A stretch of 38,553 bases of DNA from Chromera velia (Eukaryota > Sar > Chromeraceae). The translations under genes and the position numbers were made by a program. The stretch covers positions 32,501 through 71,053 of the forward strand of contig JAHBMJ010005031.1 in assembly GCA_018398765.1 (NCBI GenBank), written 5' to 3'. Positions 1 to 9,600 of this stretch are shown here, piece after piece. Below the pieces are notes generated by a model. The model worked only from the letters and a program-made list of their open reading frames with translations, did no database searches and was not told the DNA's origin. Position 1 is the stretch's first letter. The number at the start of each line of letters is the position of its first letter.

Positions 1-370
1 GGCCTGTTTTAGGCTTGACCTGTCTTTAGAGGAAAGTCACGGAAGACTTTTTTGGGTGCAGCGGTTCTTTCGGAAGATCTGATGGACCCAGCCAGACCCC
101 CCCCACCCTAAACACCCCTGCATGACCATTGGAGGGGCTCTTCTTATCAGACGGTCCCACCTACAAGATCACAATTCATCACCACAGAGCGGAAAGCGTG
201 TCAATAAAAGTAGAAAGGGAAGAAAATCCCATGCAAAGTGCAGTTTGATATTTTATATAAATGAATTAAGCAACTTGATGTTTCCTTGAAGCAGTGCTTT
301 GTTTAATGAGCATTTTCTTCTCTGCATAGATGTTTTCAGGCTATATTTGAGACCAGGTCCTCAGACTTTG
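1..370. other. non-coding stretch, nothing recognised
   Basis: Only short chance reading frames are visible. There is a C run near 103-111 and AT-rich sequence at 240-275. I see no RNA gene or repeat here. It may be downstream sequence of the proposed minus-strand proline-rich gene. Confidence 0.4.
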
Positions 371-378
371 TTTTTTGT

Positions 379-640
379 TTGTCAGAGGGGTGATGGCTCC
401 AGGGTAGCGGCAGGGGGAGGAGTTCTTATAGGAGCTATAGCTACTGTACCAGGAGGGGGAGGGGGGAAGAACACTTCATAGTCGATGGTAGGAACATCAG
501 GGGGGCAAGTCCAACCTGCCCCCGTTGCTGCAAGAGTAGGGGGGTCACAGCCGGCCAGATTGGAAAGGGCTTCAAAAAGCTGGCTGAGTTTGGGGAGGGC
601 TCTTTTAAGTAGGGGGTAGGCACATTGTGGAGCATCATCT
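379..640 (-). CDS. possible terminal proline-rich exon(s), minus strand
   Basis: On the minus strand two overlapping frames are open and proline-rich. One runs from about 638 downward and includes the string YLKEPSPNSASFLKPFPIW. The other, after a TTGCAG that could be a splice acceptor near 525, reads PTIDYEVFFPPSPPGTVAI and ends in a stop near 379. The composition resembles the proline-rich frame at 1090-1671 on the same strand (DYE.., AYEAP-type motifs), so these could be 3' exons of one gene. Splice sites are not proven. The alternative is low-complexity GGGGA-rich DNA that happens to be open. No family is recognised. Confidence 0.25.
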
Positions 641-1089
641 AGGAGGGCCTGGAGGTCCTAGCGTCTGACACTTCGTCCTCAAAGATGCCGCGGTCTTGTC
701 AGCAGCCAGACATCCGGGTGTTCGTATACGTGCAGAGGAGCAGAACAAGGGGGAGGGGGACAATATTCACAGGGGGCACATTCAAAAAGAATGTCATCAC
801 ATACATTGAGTGGCAAGGGATCGCTTTGAAGCTGCTTCAACGTATGCATGCATATAAATCAACTGTGCAGCTCGTCCTTCATTCCTAACTTCGCACTCAG
901 CTAGGTGAATCTGCATATATTGATCCCCTTTTTTAGTTCACATTCGTGTAGCAGTTGTCTCATTCACCTTTCTAGCACAGTGGTGACTGAGTAGATGGCT
1001 GCGTAACGATGGGCACTTCTGATTACACCTCTTTTGACCTCAGAATCCGTCCATCGGCGTATAGACATTAGTCATACATTAATTTTAGG

Positions 1090-1671
1090 TCAAGAAGAGA
1101 TGGACGTACGTGTCAAGCTATGTGACAGCAGGAGACAACAAAGCCGACTCAGTGAATATAAATAGAAAAAGAACAAAAGACGGAGCTTACCGAGAAAAGA
1201 GAACGGTCGTTTCTGAGGCCTCTGAAAAGTTATAAAAACTCCCCGTTGGCTGATTGCGTGGGAGGCCGTGGGAGCTTCATAGGCCAGCGGGTAGGAAGGA
1301 AGAGAACGAGCAACCGGAGGGCCAGTCTGACAGATGCTGGTAGGCTTTGAGTTGCTTGGGTAGTCTAGGATTGGACTTTCTTCGGAGTAGGTGGGTAAGG
1401 GGCTGGTAGGGATTGGCGGAGGCTGTTTTGGCGGGCTTAGTACGAAGGCATAGGGAAAAAAGGGGGCAATGGGAGCTTCATAGGCCAGCGAGCGGGGAGG
1501 GGGAAGAGAGTAAGCAACTGGAGGGCCAGTCTGACAGATGCTGATAGGCTTTGAGTTGGCAATGCTTGCATAATCTAGCATTGGACTTCCTTTAGAATAG
1601 GTAGGTAGGGGACTGGTAAGGAATGGCGGGGGCTGCAACCTTTCACTGCCGGATTTCACCCTTGATAACAT
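1090..1671 (-). CDS. proline-rich repeat protein fragment (hypothetical)
   Basis: A 193-codon open frame on the minus strand. Two tandem copies of a ~65-70-residue unit occupy most of it. Each has the order PTSPLPTYS, SP-LDY, NSKP-SICQTGPPVA, then LAYEAP. The copies differ by gaps of one and two codons (YASIANSKP against YPSNSKP; three bases near the LAYEAP end), so the frame survives every indel. That is expected of translated sequence and unlikely for drifting non-coding DNA. After the second LAYEAP the sequence becomes hydrophobic and low in proline, so the true exon probably ends near 1235-1260. The upstream start at 1671 is only the first ATG. Function unknown; a surface, secreted or cytoskeletal low-complexity protein is possible. 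Confidence 0.4.
   Translation of the reverse strand: MLSRVKSGSERLQPPPFLTSPLPTYSKGSPMLDYASIANSKPISICQTGPPVAYSLPPPRSLAYEAPIAPFFPYAFVLSPPKQPPPIPTSPLPTYSEESPILDYPSNSKPTSICQTGPPVARSLPSYPLAYEAPTASHAISQRGVFITFQRPQKRPFSFLGKLRLLFFFYLYSLSRLCCLLLSHSLTRTSISS
1262..1640. repeat. ~200-bp tandem duplication inside the proline-rich frame
   Basis: The + strand words GGGAGCTTCATAGGCCAGCG (near 1271 and 1470) and GGAGGGCCAGTCTGACAGAT (near 1317 and 1520) recur at about 200-bp spacing. Between the first word and the GGAGGGCC word the two copies differ by exactly three bases. Confidence 0.75.
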
Positions 1672-1689
1672 TATTCTGATACTTTAATT

Positions 1690-3240
1690 AGTCATCATTG
1701 GTCTGCAGCGCTCTGAGTCATGCTGTGCTCTGATCATTTCAAAGTCACTGTGAGTGTCTCATAAATTCACTGAATGCTTGCATTAGGGCGTTTCCAAGCT
1801 TCAGCTTTCGATGAAATGACAGAAAGTCTATGATAAATTTGTGTGGATCCAAACAAAAATTAAAGCCACGAGTCAAAGGCCTGGTATACATACGCGTAAT
1901 ACTACATAGAGAGAAGCGTGGACAGATAAGATGATGAATGGATGGATGAATTAGGAGAGAGGTCAATCATGCAATAAGACATGAGGCAGAGAAGGATAGG
2001 GAATGAAGTGGCTAGATAAGAAAAGATCAGGTCATAAAAATGTGCAAAAAAGAGTGAGACAGCCAAGGAGGGAGAAAAAAATGCTGACGCGAGTTTTTTT
2101 TTTTCCTGTTGCAGCTTCTTCCACTAAGCGATGGACGCAGCTGTGGCTCTTTTAATAGCTGTTTCAATAACGCTTTTGGCTCTCTCGAGTTCTTCTCGTG
2201 AAATCATGAGGAAATAAACAAATTATCCATTTTTTTAATTTCAAAGTGCCCGTCTACATGGCTGTCATACTCTTAGATAAAGCATGGGAACAGTTTATAG
2301 ACGGCAAAACGGACGCCCAGCTGTTTGCTGTCATAGCCGACGTTTGACGCGTTTTCCAGTTTTAATTTTTCTAAAATGAAGGCTTTTGTAGCCTTCTAGC
2401 TTATTATCTCTTCGCCGTTGTACTTGGAGTCTATGATAGGTTAGTTGCACTGTAATTCAAGAGTCAGCAGGAGGAGAGATTTCAATAAAAATTCAATACG
2501 GAAAGAATGTAGAGTTACCACAAAGGAACTTCACTGTAACTTTACAGCCGATAGGGGGAGAGGTGTGGGCAGGCCTTTATAGGAGGCACTGAGAGACCTA
2601 GGTGAGAGACACTCAAAGCTTAATAGACCATACCAACCCGAGAGGACAAACGGCCAGACTTCTTGACGCAGGCATACATGCACTTCTCCCACGGCGCATG
2701 CATGCACGCTGTCTGATGGTTCCATCCATACAGTGCCACTCATCGCTGCACAGCCGGACACCTGACAACCAATCACATACCATCACACAGAGTCCGCATA
2801 TGTCAATTCAAAGAGATGGAGAAGTCTTGTTCGAAGGAAACACAAGCATACAAGCATATTAAAAGACATTCAAGCATGCCTAGATGGATAGAGATGGACG
2901 ATGGATGGGAAAAAGAACCAATGGCATACAGGCTGGTACAGGCTAGCACAGTTGTTCTGAAGACCACGTACTCTTGTGGCCTTACTCGACTGACCTAGCT
3001 AGAGTCAGAGAAGCTGATTTCGTATAGGGCCTCATTGTGGGCAGGTTAGGGGACAGAACGGTTCTGCACCAGAAGTATACTTGAGGCTTCTCTGGTTATT
3101 TAAGTACTTGAAGACCACTCAGAATAAACATGGACCATGCAATGATTCAATGAAAGGCTATGCATGCAGGCCGCTGATCGAGGCCGGCAAAATCCAATTA
3201 TATAAGGAAGGAACATATATGCATGCACATGTATATATAT
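1690..3240. other. non-coding stretch
   Basis: No frame with gene-like composition or a consistent splice pattern was found. Visible items are a T run at about 2092-2104 and scattered GCATGCATG words near 2690-2705. Possible untranslated or upstream sequence of the minus-strand proline-rich frame. Confidence 0.4.
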
Positions 3241-3256
3241 GCATGCAGACTTTCGG

Positions 3257-3258
<2 letters not shown>

Positions 3259-3290
<32 letters not shown>
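3259..3290. repeat. (AT)n dinucleotide microsatellite
   Basis: Sixteen uninterrupted AT units, preceded by a short TATATATGCATGCA stretch at 3232-3246. Confidence 0.95.
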
Positions 3291-3292
<2 letters not shown>

Positions 3293-4600
3293 GATACACC
3301 CAACCAGTTGGGTGAGTGCCTCGGGGGGCTATTTAGGGGTCCGCTAATTGATGCACACCATCGGGGGCTTGGGCATGTTTAAGTTGTGTGCTGCCATGGA
3401 GCGGGGGCCACGGCAGCGAAGTATGTTTTTTGGGACCGCGCACGCGTCGTATGCATATGCAACTCCGTGCAAGTTACTTGAGGGGCACGTATGCGCAAAG
3501 TAATTAAGGCATGTGCGATCGCGGCTCCATGCAAGTTGCTTGAGGGGCACATTTTGGAACTCGGACGACACCGACCGTGATGGAGACAGAACCGATCCCC
3601 CCCTCAAAAATGAAAAAATACGCTATGCGAGTGCATGCGATCTCAGAGCCTCTTGGCTGATCTCAGCAGAGTTGAGCTGCCCCCCGAGGCGACATACAAG
3701 CCCTTAATTGATCGCCCCTGACATCGGTATGGAGAAGGGTACCGTGCGTATCCCTTCCTGGCCGACCCTCCACCACCACCGCCCCCCTATTTAAACGTGC
3801 GTCAGGGTAGTTGACCGACCCACCGCCACCACTGCTACGTCAGGGGACCCTTCATGGCGCGGAGTCGATTTTCTCTAGTGGAAGATTCGTTGCATGTGTG
3901 CATGTGACTGACCTTCATCACTGCATATACATATATAGACATACATCTTCAAGGTGTAGGGAAAACCAACCTGGACAATTAAGCTCAACATCCAACCGAG
4001 TATCCATTCTGCTCCCACTGTTATTGTCTTCCGGCTTGCTTCGCCAGCACCTGCGCAGAGCGTTCATCTGTAGATCCCGACGCGTGGAAGTCGAGGGTCG
4101 CCATATGAACCTTGAATTGACTCCACGGCAAACACGCTCGAATGTGCAATTTGAAACCGGCAAATAGAAAGAAAGGGGACGAGGCAAAGGAAAGTTGTGA
4201 GTAGTCATAAAGAGTTTTTGACAAACGGTGAGTACGTAGATCGGTCACTATCTTCTTTGATGCTTGTACATATTTGGGTCGTACATACATATTTCCGTAA
4301 ATGGACCTTCTTCACCTCGTGTATGCAGCTTCAACTAAAATTCTGGACCGTGAAACTTCCCTCGTGCTAAAAACCAAGAGTCTTTGGCCTCAGAGATGAT
4401 CCCCACTTTATGCTGTTCTTGACCATGCATGTGGCACTGCATGGATCAAGAGGTAAGGCCGGAAGGATACCGAGAGGGCCAAATCCGCCTCCGCATACCT
4501 GCCCACCTCACTGTTTGTCAGTCGGTCAGTCCGCCTGTCTATGTGTCTGCTCTGCATGTATATGTTTGCTTATCTTTTTGTTTGCTTGCTGACTTGCTTG
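3291..4600. other. non-coding stretch with dispersed repeat motifs
   Basis: Two related copies of a ~28-bp word ending CAAGTTRCTTGAGGGGCAC lie near 3461 and 3523, and the same word recurs inside the ~189-bp repeats at 5309 and 5499. The segment at 3701-3722 (TTAATTGATCGCCCCTGACA) reappears inverted near 9179-9197. A CCACCACC-rich segment at 3765-3835 resembles 9080-9145. No convincing exon was found. It reads like degenerated dispersed repeats. Confidence 0.45.
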
Positions 4601-4620
4601 CTTACTTGCCTGCCTGCCAC

Positions 4621-4777
4621 CCTCCTTTCCTCCCCTAGTTCCTCTTTTCTTCCTTTCCTCCCTTCCTCCCTTCCTCCCTTCCTCCCTTCCTCCCTTCCTC
4701 CCTTCCTCCCTTCCTCCCTTCCTCCCTTCTTCCCTTCCTCCCTTCCTCCCTTCCTCCCTTCCTCCCTTCCTCTGTAC
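4621..4777. repeat. polypyrimidine CCCTTCCT microsatellite
   Basis: The + strand is almost pure C/T, built of CTTCCTCC / CCCTTCCT words over about 150 bp with few interruptions, so the opposite strand is nearly pure purine. Mirror symmetry of this kind can adopt triplex DNA. Frames through it are artefacts of the repeat. Confidence 0.9.
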
Positions 4778-4972
4778 CTCCCTGCCTGCATTACTCCTAG
4801 CTGACTGCCATTACTAGCAGCCATTGCTTGCATTACTCCTAGCAAATTGTGCAAGGACAAGAATGAACAGACCCAAAATAAATGGCCCAGTCCCTCTGGA
4901 TCGAGAGTGGCATCAGCATCTCTGCACATTTTCACCTTCTGCCTGCAGGTGCCTAGTGGGGGGTTTAAGATG

Positions 4973-5164
4973 TCAGCCAGTCAGTCAGCCAGTCAGTCCA
5001 CCAGTCAGTTGGCTAGTCAGTCTACCAATCAGTCACTCGGTCAGTCAGTCACTCAGCCAGTTGGTCAGCCACTCAGCTAGCCAGTCAGTCAGACAGTCAG
5101 TCAGCCACTCACTTAGCCAGCCAGCCAGTCAGTCAGTCAGTCAGTCAGTCAGTCAGTCAGTCAG
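4973..5164. repeat. (TCAG)n / CAGTCAGT tetranucleotide array
   Basis: Starts right after a TTTAAGATG word and runs as TCAG and CCAG/TCAG variants, becoming pure TCAG at about 5127-5164, where it abuts the first ~189-bp repeat unit. The variant-rich left end and pure right end suggest recent growth on the right. Confidence 0.9.
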
Positions 5165-5740
5165 GCGCGTTTTGCAGGGAAAGGTGTAAGGCCAGAGTAA
5201 GTGGAGGGGTTGAAGAGGTACATAATGAATGGCTTTTGCAGCCCTAGTCGCACTCTCTCAGTCGCTCTCGTTTAAGAGTTATGCCTGCATCTCTATATAT
5301 TTTCTTAGTTCTCCGTGTAAGTGCTTGAGGGTGCGTCGAGGTGCAAGCAGGGGGGGGGGTTTGCAGGGAAGGGTTTAAGACCAGAGCAAGTGGAAGGGTT
5401 GAAAAGGTACACAATGAACGGCTTTACAGCCCTAGTCGCACTCTCTCAGTTGCTCTTGTTCAAGAGTTATGCCTGCATCTCTATACATTTTCTTCGTTCT
5501 CCGTGCAAGTGACTTGAGGGTGCGTTGAGGTGCAAGCAGTGGGAAGGTTTGCAGGGAAAGGCTTAAAACCGGAGCAAGTGGGAGATTTAAGGAGGCACAC
5601 AATGGACGGCTTTGCAGCCCCAGTCGCCTTCTCTCACTCGATCTTGTTCAAGAGTTATGCATGCATCTCTATAGATTTTCTTAGTTCTCTGTGCGAGGGT
5701 GCGTCGAGGTACACGCAGTGGAGGCGTTTTGCAGGAACTA
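5165..5740. repeat. ~189-bp tandem repeat, three copies plus a partial
   Basis: The word GTTTTGCAGGGAAAGG or close variants starts at about 5170, 5359, 5547 and 5726, giving periods of 189, 188 and 179. Each unit continues with GGAGNAAGTGG, a GGCTTTGCAGCCC-type word, ACTCTCTCAGT, AAGAGTTATGC and CTCCGTG-AAGT-CTTGAGGGTGCG. The fourth copy is cut after its first bases, where it passes into the ~200-bp satellite. No coding frame is conserved between copies. Confidence 0.88.
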
Positions 5741-6870
5741 CACCGAATTAGAAGCTGAAAGACAGTAAAGCCTTCTTACATGCATCTTTGATACTGCAAA
5801 CAGGCGTTTCAATACTTTTATGCTAGAGAAAAAAAGTGTTAGAGGGCAATATTGTTCTGGAGGTTGAAAGTGAGGTCACTTTCACTATATGTAACTTACT
5901 TCACTTTGCAACTAAAAAAGTAAATATCTATAACTTTTGAACCACAACGAGTTAGAAGCTGAAATTGCAGCTGTAAAGCCTTCTAATATAAACTAATTTG
6001 TTCTTTTAATATCTTCTTGATGCTAAAGAAAAAAAATGTTAGAGTGCAATATCGTTCTGGAGGTTGAAAGTGAGGTCACTTTCATTATATGTAACTTATT
6101 TCACTTTGCAACTAAAAAAGTAAATATCTATAACTTTTGAACCACAACAAGTTAGAAGCTGAAATTACAGTTATAAAGCCTTCTAATATAAACTAATTTC
6201 TCCCTTTAATATCTTTTTGATGCTAGAGAAAAAAAATGTTAAAGTGTAATATCGTTCTGAAGGTTGAAAGTGAGGTAGGTCACTTTCACTATGTGTAACT
6301 TATTTCACTTTGCAACTAAAAAAGTAAATATCTATAACTTTTGAACCACAACGAGTTAGAAGCTGAAATTACAGTTGTAAAGCCTTCTAATATAAACTAA
6401 TTTATCCTTTTAATATCTTTTTGATGCTAGAGAAAAAAAACGTTAGAGGGCAATATTGTTCTGGAGGTTGAAAGTGAGGTAGGTCACTTTCACTATATGT
6501 AACTTATTTCACTTTGCAACCAAAAAAGTAAATATCTATAATTATTGAACCATAACGAGTTAGAAGCTGAAACTGCAGCTGTAAAGCCTTCTAATATAAA
6601 CTAATTTGTCCCTTTAATATCTTTTTGATGCTAGAGAAAAAAAGTGTTAGAGTGTAATATCATTCTGGAGGTTGAAAGTGAGGTCACTTTCACTATATGT
6701 AACTTATTTCACTTTGCAACTAAAAAAGTAAATATCTATAACTATTAAACCACAACAAATTAGAAGCTGAAATTACAGCTGTAAAGCCTTCTAATATAAA
6801 CTAATTTGTCTCTTTAATATCTTTTTGATGCTAGAGAAAAAGAGTGTTAGAGTGTAATATATCGTTCGGG
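5741..6870. repeat. satellite of ~200/204-bp units, five to six copies
   Basis: The word GTTAGAAGCTGAAA (or ATTAGAAGCTGAAA) occurs near 5747, 5951, 6151, 6355, 6559 and 6759, giving spacings of 204, 200, 204, 204 and 200. The four-base difference is in part an extra TAGG before GTCACTTTCAC in some units. Units also carry CCTTCTAATATAAACTAATT, GATGCTAGAGAAAAAAA, GGTTGAAAGTGAGG and TTGAACCACAACGA. The satellite is much more AT-rich than the flanks and each unit has stops in all frames. Confidence 0.92.
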
Positions 6871-6899
6871 GGGGTAGTAGTAGGAGTGAGGGTACTGGA

Positions 6900-7135
6900 T
6901 AAAGAAGGGGGCAAATGTGCAGACATGAACGCATAACTGTTGAACCACAACGAATGGGACGCTGAGACTGGGGTTGAAAAGCCGTTCAACGTGTACCTAC
7001 GGAGTCCTCCCACTTGTGCTGATTCGCAAACCTTCCTTGCAGAACGCCCCCACTGATTGCACCCCAATGGCTCCACAAGGCACCTGATCGGAAAAGGGAG
7101 GAAATGTGCAGACATGTAAGCAGAACTCTTGAATC
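6900..7135. repeat. inverted copies of the ~189-bp repeat
   Basis: Read on the minus strand, about 7065 down to 6905 follows the same order as the 5165-5740 units: GTGCAATCAGTGGG, a TTTGC word, CAAGTGGGAGG, GTACACGTTGAACGGC, AACCCCAGTC and AACAGTTATGC. On the + strand GAAATGTGCAGACATG at about 7102 repeats CAAATGTGCAGACATG at 6912, ~190 bp apart, so this is one full copy plus part of another. The satellite therefore sits between opposite-facing copies of the same element. Confidence 0.75.
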
Positions 7136-7175
7136 AGAAGAAGTGGAAAAGTGAGGCATGTCTCTCCGTCCTTTC

Positions 7176-7241
7176 GCCCAGTTCGTCTGTCTCTCGATCT
7201 ATCTGTTTTCCTGTCTATCTGTCTATCTGTCTATCTGTCTA

Positions 7242-7274
<33 letters not shown>

Positions 7275-7348
7275 TTTCCTGTCTGTCTGGCTGTCTTTCT
7301 GTCTGTTGCCTGCCTGTCTGTCTGCCTGTCTGTCTGTCTGTCTGTCTT

Positions 7349-7385
<37 letters not shown>

Positions 7386-7712
7386 TTTTCTGTCTGTCTA
7401 GCTGTCTTTCTGTCTGTTGCCCGCCTGTCTGTCTGTCGGCCTGCCTGTCTGTCTGTCTGTCTGCCTGTCTGTCTGCCTGTCTGTCTGTCCGTCCGTCCGT
7501 CCATCCACCCCGTCCGTCTGTCTCTCGATCTGTCTGTCTGTCTGTCTGTCTGTTTTCCTGTCTTTCTGTCTGTTGCCTGCCTGCCTGTCTGTCCGACTGT
7601 CTGTCTGTCTGCCTGCCTGTCTGTCTGTCCGTCCGTCCATCCACCCCGTCAATCTGTCTCTCGATCTGTCTGTCTGTCTATCTGCCTGTCTGTCTGTCTG
7701 TCTGTGTTTCTA

Positions 7713-7745
<33 letters not shown>

Positions 7746-8219
7746 TTTCCTGTCCGTCTGGCTGTCTTTCTGTCTGTTGCATGCCTGTCTGTCCGTCCGA
7801 CTGTCTGTCTGTCTGTCTGTCTGTCTGTCTGCCTGTCTGTCTGTCTGTCTGTCTGTCTGTTTTCCTGTCTGTCTGCCTGTCTTTCTGTCTGTTGCTTGCC
7901 TGTCTGTCTGCCTGCCTGTCTGTCTGTCTGTCTGTCTGCATGTCTGTCTGTCCGTCCGTCCGTCCACCCCGTCCATCTGTCTCTCGATCTGTCTGTCTGT
8001 CTGTCTGTCAGTCTGTCTGTCTCTCTGTCTGTCTGTCTGTCTGCTTTCCTGTCTGTCTGGCTGTCTTTCTGTCTGTTGCCTGCCTGTCTGTCAGTCCGAC
8101 TGTCTGTCTGTCTGCCTGCCTGTCTACCTATCTGTCTGTCTGTCTGTCTGTCTGTTTGTTTTCCTGTCTGTCTGGCTGTCTTTCTGTCTGTTGCCTGCCT
8201 GTCTGTCTGCCTGCCTGCC

Positions 8220-8250
<31 letters not shown>

Positions 8251-8432
8251 TGCCTGCCTGTCTGTCTGGCTGTCTTTCTGTCTATTGCCTGCCTGTCTGT
8301 CTGTCTGTCTGCCTGCCTGTCTGTCTATCTGTCTGCCTGTCTGTCTATCCGTCCGTCCATCCACCCCGTCCGTCTGTCTCTCGATCTGTCTGTCTGTCTG
8401 TCTGCCTGTCTGTCTGTCTGTCTGGCTGTGTT

Positions 8433-8465
<33 letters not shown>

Positions 8466-8521
8466 TTTCCTGTCCGTCTGGCTGTCTTTCTGTCTGTTGC
8501 CTGCCTGTCTGTCAGTCCGAC

Positions 8522-8554
<33 letters not shown>

Positions 8555-8701
8555 GCCTGTCTGTCTGTTTTCCTGTCTGTCTGTTTGTCTGTCTGTCTGT
8601 TTTCCTGTCTGTCTGGTTGTCTTTCTGTCTGTTGCCTGCCTGTCTGTCTGCCTATCTGTCTGTCCGTCCGTCCATCCACCCCGTCCGTCTGTCTCTCGAT
8701 A

Positions 8702-8736
<35 letters not shown>

Positions 8737-8783
8737 TGCCTGCCTGTCTGTCTGTCTGTCTGTCTGTTTTCCTGTCTGTCTGG
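7176..8783. repeat. 1.6-kb (CTGT)n array with higher-order structure
   Basis: Almost continuous CTGT tetranucleotides with recurring variant blocks: TTTTCCTGTCTGTCTGG, CTTTCTGTCTGTTGCCTGCC, and CATCCACCCCGTC followed by CTGTCTCTCGATCTG. The last block recurs near 7501, 7637, 7961, 8357 and 8671. A four-base unit with no stop in any phase gives long open frames on both strands (LSVC-type on plus, RQTD-type on minus). These are not genes. Confidence 0.95.
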
Positions 8784-8860
8784 CAGCAAGAAAAGCGAGG
8801 CAGGCAAGCAAGGCAGGCAGGAGACAGCCACAGACAGCCAGAGACGACCAGAGACGGCAT
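8784..8860. repeat. strand-switched CAGG/CAGA repeat tail
   Basis: At about 8784 the array changes from CTGT-type to AGGCAGGCAAGCAAGGCAGG and then CAGACAGCCAGAGACG words, which is the complementary-strand version of the same repeat family. The junction makes a short imperfect inverted repeat. Confidence 0.7.
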
Positions 8861-9600
8861 ACAAGCTCCGTCAAGTGCCTCGTTATACTAAGCGAGAGGC
8901 GAGAGACGAGCAGCTTCAGCGGAAAGGTCGTGGGTAAGCCACGGTGGGTCGACGAGAGACGAGGACGGTCGACGGTGGGCGGGTGGGTGGGGAGGACAAA
9001 GACCGGAAGGCGGGTGGGGGCACCATTTTTAGGGGGGCGATAGATCACCTTACCTTGGGAGACGTCTCTTCGGAGACGGCCCGCCACCACCGCCATGTTG
9101 TGGGACGGGGGGGGGGTCCTCTGCGGCGCGCCCCCTTTGCCACCACCACGAAGTTGGGGGACGCTACATATAGGCTGTCAGGGGCGATCTTAATTGGCCC
9201 CGTAGAGGGCGGAGTGTGGCTTAATTGGAGCGAGTGTTCGCACGGAGCTCTCCGCACGGGGGGCACATTTAAAATAACGTATTTTGAGCTGAGCATGCAT
9301 GATTCGTCAAGCACCAGCAGCTCATGACGAAAGGGCACTATATACATATCATGCAGCAGAGCCAGCGAGGCAGTGCATTTGTGTGACGTTCTGCCAAGGA
9401 GGCACTTGAAGTACGCCCATATGACCCACACCTCCAGAAAAGTTCCAATTCTTCGATTTGACCTCTCACGAGAGTCCAATCTTCAAAGTGGCCCGCGTCC
9501 ACAAGACAGACTGAGACTCTTCAGTCCAGGCATCAGTCCAGACAGTCCGACTGTCTGATAGATAAAATAGCTGCACGACGAATAAGCTTTTGCTCTCAAG
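8861..9600. other. upstream/intergenic sequence of ERD2
   Basis: No supported exon. It is GC-rich with G runs at 9109-9117. The inverted match to 3701-3722 lies at about 9179-9197, and a GGGGGGCACATTTAAAAT word at about 9259 resembles words at 773, 3545 and 13983. The last ~100 bp presumably hold the promoter and 5' untranslated region; no TATA box could be assigned. Confidence 0.4.

Noticed and set aside
4541-4935. Pro/Ser/Phe-rich plus-strand and Gly/Arg/Glu-rich minus-strand frames
   Set aside because: They are translations of the CCCTTCCT microsatellite.
7151-9043. Very long open frames (up to 630 codons, Leu-Ser-Val-Cys repeats, and Arg-Gln-Thr-Asp repeats on the other strand)
   Set aside because: A four-base repeat without stop words is open in every frame on both strands, so length is no evidence of coding. 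Three overlapping frames are equally open and the flanks show no gene structure.
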